Assembly (NCBI RefSeq): GCF_010119975.1
Contig: NZ_CP048222.1
Coordinates: forward strand, 3,490,501-3,554,500
Source: Rhodocytophaga rosea
GTDB taxonomy: Bacteria > Bacteroidota > Bacteroidia > Cytophagales > 172606-1
Length of the DNA: 64,000 nt
Reading direction: 5' to 3'
Made by a program: the position numbers and the translations under genes. The notes beneath the pieces are model-generated. The model saw only the letters and a program-made list of their open reading frames with translations. It was not told the origin of the DNA and did no database searches. Numbering within the stretch: position 1 is the stretch's first letter; every line of letters begins with the position of its first letter. Below, piece after piece: positions 26,758 to 36,311 of the stretch.

Positions 26758-29442
26758 ATGAGCGAACCTAACAAACTTCCTTCTCCGCCTAGCTGGGCAA
26801 GCAAACTACTGGAATGGGTCTGTCCGGATGAATTGCTGGAAGAAATCGGAGGCGATTTGCAGGAATTATTTGAAGAACGCATAGAAGAAGTGGGAGAGAA
26901 ACAAGCCGGGAGAGAATATGTACTCGCTGTATTAGGCTATTGTAGACCGTTCGCCTTTAAAAAACAAACCAAGCCAACCACCAAACCTCTTTACACCGAT
27001 ATGCTGCTGAACTATATAAAAATTGCGCTCCGTTCTTTTCAAAAAAACAGGATATATTCTTTCATCAACTTAACCGGACTCAGTGTAGCCTGTGCGTTTT
27101 GTTTGCTGGTGTATACATTTGTTCAGCATGAACTTTCCTTTGATCGATTTCACCAGAAAGCCTCCTCGTTATACCGGCTAGAAATTAAAGGGTTAGGAGA
27201 AGTGGCAGAGATGGGAACCCGGAGTTTTTTATCTAACCTGACTACACCTGATAAAAGCCGCCTTACCAGGGTCACCCCCGATTTAGCTCCCGAACTACAA
27301 GCTATTTTTCCAGAAGTAAAGCAAATTTCTCGCCTGATGGACAATTACAAACAAATCATGGGAGTGGGCGATAAGAGATTTCACCAGGACAATATCTATC
27401 TGGCAGACAGCAACTTCTTCGATGTATTTTCATTCCGTTTGTTGAAAGGAAATCCAAAAACAGCCTTATCTGATCCGCAAAGTATAGTATTATCTGAGAA
27501 AGTTGCCTTGCGGTATTTTGGTGGCAAAGACCCAATCGGGCAGCGCATAGATGTATTGGGAGATGGAGCAAATCATATATTTACGGTGACTGGTATTGTA
27601 GAAAATGCCCCTTCCAATTCGAGTCTGGCTTATGAGGTATTAGTGCCTTTAAATAGTAAATTATCTCCGGTCTCACTTGCTCCCAAGCAGAATCTGAATA
27701 TGCTCTTTACTATGTGTATAGTAGAATTAGATGCAAAAACGGACATAGCTGCTTTCAAACATAAGCTGAAAACCTTTGGCCAAAACTACTACAAAGATGA
27801 ACTGGTGAAAAGAAATGTGCCTATTGAAAGATTGAGCCTGGTTTTAACGCCTCTGACAGAAACCCACCTGGATTCGATACCCTGGGGATGGCCCAGAATG
27901 GGTAAAAAATTAAATATATACGTGCTGAGCCTGATTACCTTGTTTGTACTCGTGATTGCCAGTCTGAATTACATTTTCCTTTCCCTTAGCCATGCTTCGG
28001 CCAGGTTGCAGGAAATGGGTGTGCGGAAAGTAAATGGAGCTTCCCGATTACAGCTAATTATGCAATTATGGACGGAAACGTTTATGCTGGTTCTGTTTTC
28101 GATGGGAGCCGGTTTCATATTATCTTACCTGTTGCTTCCAGTATTTAATACCCTGCTAGACAGCGGACTGGAAACCCATTTATTGTATTCCCTACCTGCC
28201 ATTGGTGCTGCGCTAATGCTGGCATTTGTGATCAGCCTGCTTACTGGTATTTATCCTGCCTTATTGCTTTCTGCCTATAATCCGGTTCGCTTACTCAAAC
28301 GCCATTCTACGTACCGGATCAACCCAACACTATCGCGGTTTATGGTAGTTGTGCAGTATGCCTTGTGTCTGTTCCTGGTCATTACGACGGTTATTATGAA
28401 AGAGCAGTTTAACTACCTCACCCATAAAAACCTTGGATTTGACAAAGAAAATCTGCTGGTCATTAATTTGATGGAAAACCAGTCGATGAGTAAGGGGGCT
28501 TTTCTGCTTGATAAATTCAAGGCAATGGCTCGTACGCAACCTGATATTGTGGCTGTAAGCGGAGGAGATAATATGACCAGGCCCAGTATGATAGTTTTTT
28601 TTACCATTAATAACCAACCTGCTGTCATTAATAAGCTTTCCGGTGATTACGACTATGTGCAGATGATGGGTTTACATATGATGGAAGGCCGTACCATTTC
28701 TCCTCAGTTCCCAACAGATACCTCTGGTACTGGTGCCATTATCATTAACGAACAACTTGCCAAATTGATAGGAAATAACTGCAAGGTAGGAACCCCTTGT
28801 AAAGAACTAGATAATGCTGTGATTGTGGGTATTGTGAAAGATTTTCATTTCGCTTCCCTTTCCCAGCCTATTGGCCCGGCCATGCTGCATTACAACCCAA
28901 AATATATACCCAATATTCTCATCAAAATCCGACCTGGAAATATACCAGCAACCATTGCCAGCATTGAGCAAACCTGGAAACAAGTGAATGAAGGCAGACC
29001 CCTGAATTATACGTTCATGGATGAAGATATTGCCAATATGTACCAGGCGCAACAAACATGGATGAACATTATTGAAGCAGCTTCCTGGTTTGCTATTCTG
29101 GTGGCCTGCCTTGGTTTATTCGGTTTATCCGGATTAAATGCGGTGAACCGTACCAAAGAAATTGGCATCCGCAAAATACTCGGCGCTTCTGTCGGCCAGA
29201 TTTTTCTGCTCCTGAATACAGTTACCATCCGGCTGGCATTTGTTTCCTTCCTAATCGCATTCCCATTAGCCTATTATATTGGCTATCATTGGCTGGAAGA
29301 TTTCACTTACCGGATTGACATGAGCTGGAAAATTTTTGCCATAGCAGGCGCCGCAGGATTATTGATTGTACTGATTGCTGTCAGTTATTATTCCATTAAA
29401 GCTGCGATAGCCAACCCTGTAAATTCTTTGCGGAATGAGTAA
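26758..29442 (+). CDS. Prefix-domain FtsX/MacB-type permease 3
   Basis: The 894-residue third paralogue keeps the prefix block PDELLEEIGGDLQELFEE and the double FtsX layout. Its first FtsX motif is altered (RLQEMGVRKVNGASRLQLIM), while the second is canonical (RTKEIGIRKILGASVGQIFL); the C-terminus is ANPVNSLRNE. The TM1 region reads FINLTGLSVACAFCLLVYTF. It closes the padR-permease operon: four bases after its stop begins dispersed-repeat copy B, which contains a strong hairpin at 29482-29515. As with the other two, an ATPase must come from elsewhere. Confidence 0.9.
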   Translation: MSEPNKLPSPPSWASKLLEWVCPDELLEEIGGDLQELFEERIEEVGEKQAGREYVLAVLGYCRPFAFKKQTKPTTKPLYTDMLLNYIKIALRSFQKNRIYSFINLTGLSVACAFCLLVYTFVQHELSFDRFHQKASSLYRLEIKGLGEVAEMGTRSFLSNLTTPDKSRLTRVTPDLAPELQAIFPEVKQISRLMDNYKQIMGVGDKRFHQDNIYLADSNFFDVFSFRLLKGNPKTALSDPQSIVLSEKVALRYFGGKDPIGQRIDVLGDGANHIFTVTGIVENAPSNSSLAYEVLVPLNSKLSPVSLAPKQNLNMLFTMCIVELDAKTDIAAFKHKLKTFGQNYYKDELVKRNVPIERLSLVLTPLTETHLDSIPWGWPRMGKKLNIYVLSLITLFVLVIASLNYIFLSLSHASARLQEMGVRKVNGASRLQLIMQLWTETFMLVLFSMGAGFILSYLLLPVFNTLLDSGLETHLLYSLPAIGAALMLAFVISLLTGIYPALLLSAYNPVRLLKRHSTYRINPTLSRFMVVVQYALCLFLVITTVIMKEQFNYLTHKNLGFDKENLLVINLMENQSMSKGAFLLDKFKAMARTQPDIVAVSGGDNMTRPSMIVFFTINNQPAVINKLSGDYDYVQMMGLHMMEGRTISPQFPTDTSGTGAIIINEQLAKLIGNNCKVGTPCKELDNAVIVGIVKDFHFASLSQPIGPAMLHYNPKYIPNILIKIRPGNIPATIASIEQTWKQVNEGRPLNYTFMDEDIANMYQAQQTWMNIIEAASWFAILVACLGLFGLSGLNAVNRTKEIGIRKILGASVGQIFLLLNTVTIRLAFVSFLIAFPLAYYIGYHWLEDFTYRIDMSWKIFAIAGAAGLLIVLIAVSYYSIKAAIANPVNSLRNE

Positions 29443-29446
29443 GCCT

Positions 29447-29624
29447 GTCTGGAACATGGATTAAAGGATTTTTCAGGATTTTCAAAAGCGAAGAAATTGA
29501 TTTCTTCGCTTTTGATTTATATTGCTTTGATTAAGAAAATGACTATTAAGTCTAAGAAACAAGCTTACCTTTGCAACCCATTCTAATTTAAAATCCCATA
29601 ATCTGAAAAATCCTGGTTCCAGAC
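29447..29624. repeat. Dispersed inverted-repeat element, copy B
   Basis: The left arm (29447-29480) begins GTCTGGAACATGGATT, and the right arm (29590-29624) is its complement ending AATCCTGGTTCCAGAC. The right arm overlaps the last base of the stop codon of the Smr gene (TAG, 29624-29626). The left arm starts four bases after the permease 3 stop. So the element exactly fills the gap between two convergent genes. The interior holds a 15-bp hairpin. Confidence 0.82.
29482..29515. terminator. Strong 15-bp hairpin, bidirectional terminator
   Basis: TCAAAAGCGAAGAAA (29482-29496) pairs perfectly with TTTCTTCGCTTTTGA (29501-29515) around TTGA. It sits between convergent genes inside repeat copy B. 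The stem ends supply A and T tracts on either strand, which fits termination from both sides. Confidence 0.65.
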
Positions 29625-30571
29625 TACTTAATCTTTACTAGTGTAGCACCATACCCAAATTTCTCTTTCATGGCATCTTTAAAATATTCGACTTGCTTGT
29701 TTTTACTCAGCCGTTTGTGAATTTCGGTACGTAAAACCCCATTTCCAACCCCATGAATAAAGATAATCTCCTCCATTCCATTAGCAATAGCCTGGTCTAA
29801 AGTACTCTCAAAAGTTTGTAACTGCAGTTGTAATATCTGCGGACTACCCATTTTTGCATGATCTTTCGAGAGCTTTTCTATATGCAGGTCTGTTTCGCGG
29901 GCGGGAGCAGGCAAGCGGGCTGGTTTTACTTCAGCAGTATTTTCTCCATACAAGGCATCTGTGATTTTCTGCGGCTGTATTTCAGTAGCTTCTTTATCAA
30001 CTTGAAATACATAAGCATCTTTGCCCAGTACTGGAGCGGTTTGCTTGCTCTTGAAAAAGGTATTGGCCCGGAACCTGATTTTCTTAGTCAGGGGTTCTTG
30101 TATGGCCCCAGCACCAGCCTTAAAGAAAAGAAACTGCAACAAATACGCCGGCCAGTTTTCAAAGTTTTTAGTATTTACCTCCTGTATCTTAACCGAAGTC
30201 CTGGCTTTTAATACCCCAGCCTGCAGGCCTTTATAATTTTCCTGTTGTACTTCGCCAATCGTATAAGGTAGTTCCAGGTCAGTATTATTAATTAAGTATA
30301 AAGCCAGTGCTGTATCATTGATAAGTAAAAAGGCCATATATACCCCTTTGTTAGCAAATACTTCTCTGGATACAGGCTGCCTGTCGTCTACCGGAGTCTC
30401 TCTTTTAAAACGCACAGCTTCTTCCGCAGAAACGATGGCCAGCTCTGTGCGCAAAACCGGAATGCGGAATCCATCTTCAATTTCAATTTCTACCAGTTTA
30501 TTGTCTAAAAAACGGGTGATTATGCCTTCTTCCCGGCCATGCAGCATCCGTACTTTGTCTCCGATGTTCAT
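29624..30571 (-). CDS. DUF2027 and Smr domain protein (MutS2-like C-terminus)
   Basis: The 315-residue protein starts with a small beta domain that reads like an SH3/KOW fold (IGDKVRMLHGREEGIITRFL). A middle DUF2027 beta-rich region covers about 60-215, and a C-terminal Smr domain about 225-313. The Smr domain has DLHIEKL and FIHGVGNGVLRTEIHKRLSK, where HGxG is the conserved nuclease/nucleic-acid-binding loop. It lacks the MutS ATPase part. The family is widespread in Bacteroidota; a nuclease or RNA/ribosome-rescue role is inferred from other Smr proteins. Its stop codon touches repeat copy B. Confidence 0.88.
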   Translation of the reverse strand: MNIGDKVRMLHGREEGIITRFLDNKLVEIEIEDGFRIPVLRTELAIVSAEEAVRFKRETPVDDRQPVSREVFANKGVYMAFLLINDTALALYLINNTDLELPYTIGEVQQENYKGLQAGVLKARTSVKIQEVNTKNFENWPAYLLQFLFFKAGAGAIQEPLTKKIRFRANTFFKSKQTAPVLGKDAYVFQVDKEATEIQPQKITDALYGENTAEVKPARLPAPARETDLHIEKLSKDHAKMGSPQILQLQLQTFESTLDQAIANGMEEIIFIHGVGNGVLRTEIHKRLSKNKQVEYFKDAMKEKFGYGATLVKIK

Positions 30572-31071
30572 TTCAGTGGTTTGTTAATAATTTATCCATT
30601 GCAGGTTGTACATACGTAAAGCCATTCAGGAAAACGGAAATCTACAAAGAATTTATGATAGCTCAGACTTCAACAGATGATTTGCAGGTTATGTAATCCG
30701 ATAGCCTGTTTCTGACAATGTATTATATAATACAGGAACTTGTTAACCTCTTCCTTTCTGTTCTTGGAAAAGTACCTTTTTACCTGCGAATACAAATTTT
30801 CTGGTTGAATTAACTTGAGAAGCTCTTCTTCAAACCATAGTTTCGCTAATAAAAACCGCCAGGTTTTCTTCTGAAAATGTTTATTTATTAAGAATAGCGC
30901 CAGCAGAGGCACTTTTTTGAGTGTAGGTTTGGCGGTAAATTTGTTTCATATTTACGGAGATTAAGTCCTAATTTGCTTCACAATTACAAAGCTGTTATTT
31001 TGGCCCTTATTGCATAAGGCCGGGAGGCGAAACAACGCAACAGCTTTTTTCTGAAAAAGCACCATACATAT
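30572..31071. other. 500-base intergenic region with GH57 gene promoter
   Basis: This lies between the divergent Smr and GH57 genes. It contains a good promoter at 30916-30943 pointing right. A minus-strand frame of 80 codons (30670-30912, GTG start) is rich in Lys, Phe and Leu, as expected from AT-rich DNA. It shows no recognisable motif, so I do not call it a gene. No RNA structure was recognised. Confidence 0.4.
30916..30943 (+). promoter_or_regulatory. Bacteroidota-type housekeeping promoter
   Basis: TTTG (30916-30919) and TAAATTTG (30936-30943) are separated by 16 bases and match the -33/-7 consensus TTTG and TAnnTTTG. The predicted start lies about 120 bases upstream of the GH57 gene ATG, leaving a long leader. 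Confidence 0.5.
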
Positions 31072-33516
31072 ATGAATGATACCAAATACGTCTGTATTCA
31101 CGGACATTTTTACCAGCCACCCAGAGAAAATCCGTGGCTGGAAGCCATAGAACTACAAGACTCAGCCCGGCCTTTTCATGATTGGAATGAACGCATTTCC
31201 TATGAATGTTATGAGCCTAATACTGCTTCCAGAATTCTGGCAGAAGATGGCGATATCACCGATATTACAAATAACTATTCCAAAATCAGCTTCAATTTCG
31301 GCCCCACCCTGTTATCATGGCTGGAAAAATATGAACCTGACGTATACAAATCCATTTTAAAAGCAGATGAAGAGAGCCAGAAGAATTTTTCTGGTCACGG
31401 ATCAGCGATGGCACAGGCTTTTGGACATATTATTATGCCGCTGGCCAACCTTCGCGACAAACACACACAGGTAGTATGGGGAATCCGTGATTTTGAATAC
31501 CGGTTTAAACGCAAACCAGAAGGAATGTGGCTGCCCGAAGCAGCGGTAGATACAGAAAGCCTGGAAGTGCTGGCTGAACATGGCATTAAATTTACATTAC
31601 TTGCCCCCAGGCAAGCCCGAAGAGTACGCAAGATCGGCCAGACTCAGTGGATGGATGTTTCCGGTGACCGGGTCGATCCTAAAATGCCCTATATCTGCCG
31701 GCTTCCTTCCGGAAAAAGCATAGTACTGTTTTTTTATGACGGCCCTATTTCGCAGGATGTAGCCTTTAAAGGAATTCTAAAAAATGGGAGGGATTTTGCC
31801 AACCGTTTTCTGGATAATTTTACCCATGAAAGTGATTATCAGCCTCAGCTGGTACATATTGCTACGGATGGCGAAAGTTATGGGCATCATCACCGGCATG
31901 GCGATATGGCACTAGCCTATTGCATTCATTACCTGGAAAGCCAGGGTTTGGCACGTATTACCAATTATGGAGAATATTTGTCTAAGTTTCCACCCACCTA
32001 TGAGGCCGAAATATTTGAAAATAGCTCCTGGAGCTGTGTGCATGGCGTAGAACGCTGGCGGAGCGATTGCGGGTGTAATACCGGCGGCCGGCCCGGCTGG
32101 AACCAGTTATGGCGCGACCCTTTGCGGAAATCCCTCGACTGGCTCCGGGATGAATTAGTTAAAATATATGAGAAAGAAGCAGGCCTCTTATTAAGAAAAC
32201 CCTGGCAAGCCCGCAATGCTTATATGGATATTTTGTTGCAGCGTTCTAAAAACCGCATGGAAGGATTCATTAAAACGCATGCCAGCCGTGACCTGAGCAA
32301 AGAGGAAAAAATCAAGGTGATCAAACTTCTGGAAATGCAGCGCCATGCCATGCTGATGTATACCAGTTGCGGATGGTTTTTTGATGAAATTTCGGGCATT
32401 GAAACCATACAAGTAATTATGTATGCCAGCCGTGCCATTCAACTGGCCGAAGAGGTAACTTCACGTAAACTGGAGAAAGATTTTATTACCCTGCTGGAGA
32501 AAGCACCCAGCAATCAGCCTGAATATGGCAATGCTGCCCAGATTTATGAAGTGTATGTGAAACCTGCCCGCCTGGATCTGCTTAAAGTAGGCGTACATTA
32601 TGCCATTACATCCCTGTTCGAAGATTACCCGGATAACCTTCCTATTTACAGTTATATCTTTAAAAGCGAAGTATACGACCGCCTGGAAGCTGGTATACAA
32701 AAATTAGTGATTGGTATTGCCAAAGTGCATTCTACCATTACCTGGGAAGAAAGTGAAGTAAGTTTTGTGGTGTTGTACCTGGGACAGCATACGGTAATCG
32801 CTAATGCCATGGAAAATATGCCCGACGAGCTTTTTTCGGCCATGCATAGCAAAATCAGAAAAGCATTTTTACGGAGCGAAGTGGCCGAAATTATTCACCT
32901 GATGGAAGGGTATTTTGGTCCGCAACGCTATTCGCTTTTCCATCTATCTAAAGATGAGCAGCGCCGGGTACTGGGGCAAATTATGCAAACGACCTTGCAG
33001 GAGATTGAAAATTCATTCAGGCAGATTTATGAGCACAATTACCACATGATGAACCTGATGAACAATGCCCAGGCGCCGCTGCCCAGTGTGTTTAAAACAA
33101 CCGTGGAATTTATCCTGAATGCAGATATCCGGCGGCTTTTTGAAGATGAACATGTGAATCTGGATGATTTACAGCGCTTGACTGAAGAAGTAGAACGCTG
33201 GTCGGTGAAACTAGAACCGGATAGGGTAGGGTATGTGATCACCAAAAAGATGAATGTGTTGATGAACCAGTTGCTGATTAATCCCAGAAATACGGAACGC
33301 CTGCGGTATATTCTCGAAATTTTCAAACAGCTCAAGAAACTTCCACTCAACCTTGACATCTGGATGATTCAGAACCTGTATTTCTCAGTGGGTGATAAAT
33401 ACCTGAAGGAGATGCAGAAAGCTGCCAATCATGGAGATGCATCTTCCAGCAAGTGGCTTACCTACTTTTCTGAACTCGGCGACGAACTGGAAATTAAAGC
33501 AAGCCGGTTGATTTAA
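31072..33516 (+). CDS. Glycoside hydrolase family 57 protein with DUF3536 C-terminal region
   Basis: The 814-residue cytoplasmic protein opens with YVCIHGHFYQPPRENPWLEA, a GH57 N-terminal signature. GH57 catalytic regions follow: GMWLPEAAVD, where Glu156 is the likely nucleophile, and HIATDGESYGHHH, where Asp266 is the likely acid/base. The C-terminal half (about 330-814) is helical and matches the DUF3536 extension. GH57 enzymes are retaining alpha-glucan amylases, glucanotransferases or branching enzymes; which one applies here is unknown. It is monocistronic, preceded by a promoter at 30916 and closed by a strong terminator at 33541. Confidence 0.88.
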   Translation: MNDTKYVCIHGHFYQPPRENPWLEAIELQDSARPFHDWNERISYECYEPNTASRILAEDGDITDITNNYSKISFNFGPTLLSWLEKYEPDVYKSILKADEESQKNFSGHGSAMAQAFGHIIMPLANLRDKHTQVVWGIRDFEYRFKRKPEGMWLPEAAVDTESLEVLAEHGIKFTLLAPRQARRVRKIGQTQWMDVSGDRVDPKMPYICRLPSGKSIVLFFYDGPISQDVAFKGILKNGRDFANRFLDNFTHESDYQPQLVHIATDGESYGHHHRHGDMALAYCIHYLESQGLARITNYGEYLSKFPPTYEAEIFENSSWSCVHGVERWRSDCGCNTGGRPGWNQLWRDPLRKSLDWLRDELVKIYEKEAGLLLRKPWQARNAYMDILLQRSKNRMEGFIKTHASRDLSKEEKIKVIKLLEMQRHAMLMYTSCGWFFDEISGIETIQVIMYASRAIQLAEEVTSRKLEKDFITLLEKAPSNQPEYGNAAQIYEVYVKPARLDLLKVGVHYAITSLFEDYPDNLPIYSYIFKSEVYDRLEAGIQKLVIGIAKVHSTITWEESEVSFVVLYLGQHTVIANAMENMPDELFSAMHSKIRKAFLRSEVAEIIHLMEGYFGPQRYSLFHLSKDEQRRVLGQIMQTTLQEIENSFRQIYEHNYHMMNLMNNAQAPLPSVFKTTVEFILNADIRRLFEDEHVNLDDLQRLTEEVERWSVKLEPDRVGYVITKKMNVLMNQLLINPRNTERLRYILEIFKQLKKLPLNLDIWMIQNLYFSVGDKYLKEMQKAANHGDASSSKWLTYFSELGDELEIKASRLI

Positions 33517-33540
33517 AGCATTCCTTAAGTATTGACTAAT

Positions 33541-33573
33541 AAAAAATGGCAGGGGTAAAGCCTGCCATTTTTT
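33541..33573. terminator. Bidirectional rho-independent terminator
   Basis: AAAAAATGGCAGG (33541-33553) pairs with CCTGCCATTTTTT (33561-33573) around a 7-base loop. It has T runs on both strands and lies between the convergent GH57 and nhaD genes. Confidence 0.9.
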
Positions 33574-33713
33574 ATTATAAGGATATGAGAAATTAGTATT
33601 AGCAGGCAACTCCCGATGTGAATTATCACATTCATTTATTAGGGAAAATTTTATGCCTTATTGGGCGGTCGTTTACAAAGAATTATTCAAGAAAAGATGG
33701 TATTGTCCTGTCA

Positions 33714-34994
33714 TTATGCCATCAAACTGTATATTAACAAGTAGGAAAATACGCCAGCAAAATACCCAATCAGGGCAATGAAAGAAATTTTCTTTACATA
33801 CCACATAAAATCAATCTTTTCCATCCCCATTACTGCCACCCCGGCAGCTGAACCAATAATCAAAATACTGCCACCTGTACCAGCACAATAAGCCAGGAAA
33901 ATCCAAAGTTTGCTATCGGTAGGGAAAGTAGTAAGGTCATACATACCCATAGTAGCCGCTACCAGGGGCACATTATCAATTACAGCAGAAGCCAGGCCAA
34001 TAGCTACCACTATATAATCCAGGTTACCAATGGTCTCATCCATTAAAGTGGCCAGGTTACTTAATAAGTGAGTAGCTTCTAAGGAACCAATAGCAATCAG
34101 AATACCCAGGAAGAATAAAATACTGGATGTATCAATTTTACCCAAAGCATGCGCAACTGTAAAAGGCTTGCGCTCTTCTTCATCTTTGTCGCTATGAATA
34201 ATTTCGGATACCAGCCACACCACGCTTAGGCCCAGCAACATACCCATGTAAGGAGGCAAATGTGTAACCGTTTTAAATATAGGCACAAATAACAAGGCAC
34301 CTAAACCAAAGCCAAGCATTATATCGCCCCCAGTTACTTTTTCATGCGTATGCAGAGCAGGCATTCCTTCTTCGCTCCCCACCAGTTTTCCTTTCATCCG
34401 GAAAGATAAAAATATAAGGGGCACTACCAGAGAAAGTAAACTTGGAATCAACAGGCTCTTTATAATAGTTAGTGAAGTGATCTGCCCGCCAATCCAGAGC
34501 ATAGTGGTAGTTACATCCCCGATCGGTGACCAGGCACCCCCGGCATTGGCAGCAATAATAACCATACCTGCATAAAACTTTCGCTGATCGGGATCTGATA
34601 CTAATTTCCTAAGCAAAGATACCATTACAATAGCCGTAGTCAGGTTATCCAGAAGCGCCGAAAGAAAGAAGGTAAATAAAGATAATACCCATAACAAGAT
34701 ACGGCTATCCTGGGTGTTGATCCGGTCAGTAATCACGCGGAAACCCTGGTGTGCATCTATAAGTTCTACAATGGTCATGGCCCCCAGCAGGAAGAACAGA
34801 ATTTCGGCAATGCTGCCCAGGTGATGGGATAATTCCTCTACAACCGGGTCTTTCTCAGCGCTGAACATAATGTAAACAGTCCAGCAGAGTACACCAGTAA
34901 GTAAGGCCGACGCCGTTTTGTTAATTTTAATGGGGTGCTCAAAGGCAATGGCTAAATAGCCTAATACGAAGATAATTATAATGGCTGCGTACAT
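33714..34994 (-). CDS. nhaD: Sodium/proton antiporter NhaD
   Basis: The 426-residue protein has 11-12 membrane helices. It shows NhaD-type conserved stretches: IAFEHPIKINKTASALLTG, FLLGAMTIVELIDAHQGF, SALLDNLTTAIVMVSLLRK, MVIIAANAGGAWSPIGDVTT and DNVPLVAATMGMYDLTTFP. The DNLTT and NAGGAWSPIGD blocks are typical of the NhaD/ArsB ion-transporter superfamily. It exchanges internal sodium (and lithium) for protons at the inner membrane. It ends in front of the bidirectional terminator and is probably monocistronic. It neighbours a potassium channel gene, suggesting a small ion-homeostasis group. Confidence 0.92.
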   Translation of the reverse strand: MYAAIIIIFVLGYLAIAFEHPIKINKTASALLTGVLCWTVYIMFSAEKDPVVEELSHHLGSIAEILFFLLGAMTIVELIDAHQGFRVITDRINTQDSRILLWVLSLFTFFLSALLDNLTTAIVMVSLLRKLVSDPDQRKFYAGMVIIAANAGGAWSPIGDVTTTMLWIGGQITSLTIIKSLLIPSLLSLVVPLIFLSFRMKGKLVGSEEGMPALHTHEKVTGGDIMLGFGLGALLFVPIFKTVTHLPPYMGMLLGLSVVWLVSEIIHSDKDEEERKPFTVAHALGKIDTSSILFFLGILIAIGSLEATHLLSNLATLMDETIGNLDYIVVAIGLASAVIDNVPLVAATMGMYDLTTFPTDSKLWIFLAYCAGTGGSILIIGSAAGVAVMGMEKIDFMWYVKKISFIALIGYFAGVFSYLLIYSLMA

Positions 34995-35268
34995 GGGTTA
35001 GTGTAGTAGGTCGGAGGTTAAAAGCGGGTTAATTAAAGCAAAAAAAACCATACTTCACTATAGGGCAGCAAAAAAAATTTGGTTAGACAATCCTATAAAA
35101 TCCATTCTTAGTACAATATACTAATGCTTTATATTGTCTGTCAGCCTATTTCATTGGTTAATATATACTTTCTGTAGCTATTCTTTTGGGCTATTAATAA
35201 AATTTGCCTTTCCAAAAAGCTTTACTATTCTGGCAATCTCTTATTTTGCAGACTGCCTTTCACATCTT

Positions 35269-36306
35269 ATGTTCCGGTTTTTATTATACAGTGGTGCACT
35301 CAACCGACTGCTTTGGGCTTTATTTCTGCTGTTGATCAGTATAGGTACCGGCATTCTGCTTTTTTATACAGTAGGGAAGTATTCCTTTGTGAATGCTTTT
35401 TACATGACAATTATTACCATTTCTACCATTGGGTTTGGAGAAATTGAGCCGCTTTCGCCTACCGGCCGGATGCTTACATCTATATATATTCTCATTAACC
35501 TGGGTATTTTTGCCTATTTTATTTCTATTATCACCAGATATGTGCTGGAGGGTGAATTGCAAAAAGCTTATATTAAATATATGTATATACAGGAACTCAG
35601 CAAGTTGCATAACCATGTGATCGTTTGTGGCTATGGGCGCAATGGCCGTAAGGCATGCGAAGAATTGATGCGTAATAAATATACCTTCGTAGTAATTGAG
35701 TCTGATGCTGTAGGAAAAGGACTACCTAATCTTTCCAGAGAAACTTTTTCTTTTGTGGAAGGTGACGCTACCCAGGATGATGTACTGCGGCTTGCCGGAA
35801 TTATGCATGCCAGGGCAATTATAACAGCTTTGCCTAAAGATGCCGATAATGTATATATAGCCTTAACCGCCCGTGAGTTTAACCCGGATATTACCATTAT
35901 TGCCAGAGCGACCGACGAAAGTGCGGTAAAAAAGCTTTACCGGGCAGGAGCTAATCATGTAGTAATGCCAGATTATATTGGAGGCATGCATATGGCACAC
36001 CACATTACACAACCAGAAGTAGTAGAGTTTCTGGAGATGCTTTCAGGTACTGGCGAAGTAAAACTAAAAATGCAGGAGATCTCTTATAGAGAATTAAAAA
36101 GTGAATTCAGAGATAAATCGATCCGGGAACTTAACATCCGAAAGCATACCCATGTAACAGTACTTGGATTTAAACATGCCGGTAAAGGCTTTATTATAAA
36201 TCCCGGTGCTGATCTGCTTGTGCATGAAGGAGATGTGCTTATTATTCTGGGAACTGAAGACGATCTGGATACTTTCCGGAAAATGTATGCTAATGCCGCA
36301 AAATAA
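35269..36306 (+). CDS. Two-TM potassium channel with TrkA-N/TrkA-C regulatory domains
   Basis: The 345-residue protein has two membrane helices (about 13-33 and 68-90) around a pore loop, with the filter TIGFGE at 53-58. A Rossmann RCK domain starting VIVCGYGRNGRKAC (117-130) and a C-terminal TrkA-C domain (about 255-340, HTHVTVLGFKHAGKGFIINP) follow. RCK domains gate such channels by binding nucleotides or calcium. I chose the ATG at 35269 because the family usually begins just before the first helix (NRLLWALFLLL). The frame stays open to a TTG at 35134, but that extra part has no family character. It is divergent from nhaD. Confidence 0.88.
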   Translation: MFRFLLYSGALNRLLWALFLLLISIGTGILLFYTVGKYSFVNAFYMTIITISTIGFGEIEPLSPTGRMLTSIYILINLGIFAYFISIITRYVLEGELQKAYIKYMYIQELSKLHNHVIVCGYGRNGRKACEELMRNKYTFVVIESDAVGKGLPNLSRETFSFVEGDATQDDVLRLAGIMHARAIITALPKDADNVYIALTAREFNPDITIIARATDESAVKKLYRAGANHVVMPDYIGGMHMAHHITQPEVVEFLEMLSGTGEVKLKMQEISYRELKSEFRDKSIRELNIRKHTHVTVLGFKHAGKGFIINPGADLLVHEGDVLIILGTEDDLDTFRKMYANAAK

Positions 36307-36311
36307 CCTTG

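Noticed and set aside
29566-29573. TACCTTTG, a perfect -7 box inside repeat copy B
   Set aside because: No -33 TTG at the right distance, and no gene follows on that strand.
30670-30912. An 80-codon minus-strand frame with GTG start
   Set aside because: It lacks a motif and conserved look, and its residue mix is what AT-rich DNA gives. I could not support it as a gene.
35134-35268. N-terminal extension of the potassium channel from a TTG codon
   Set aside because: It adds 45 residues with no family pattern, and the known 2TM channels begin near the ATG at 35269.
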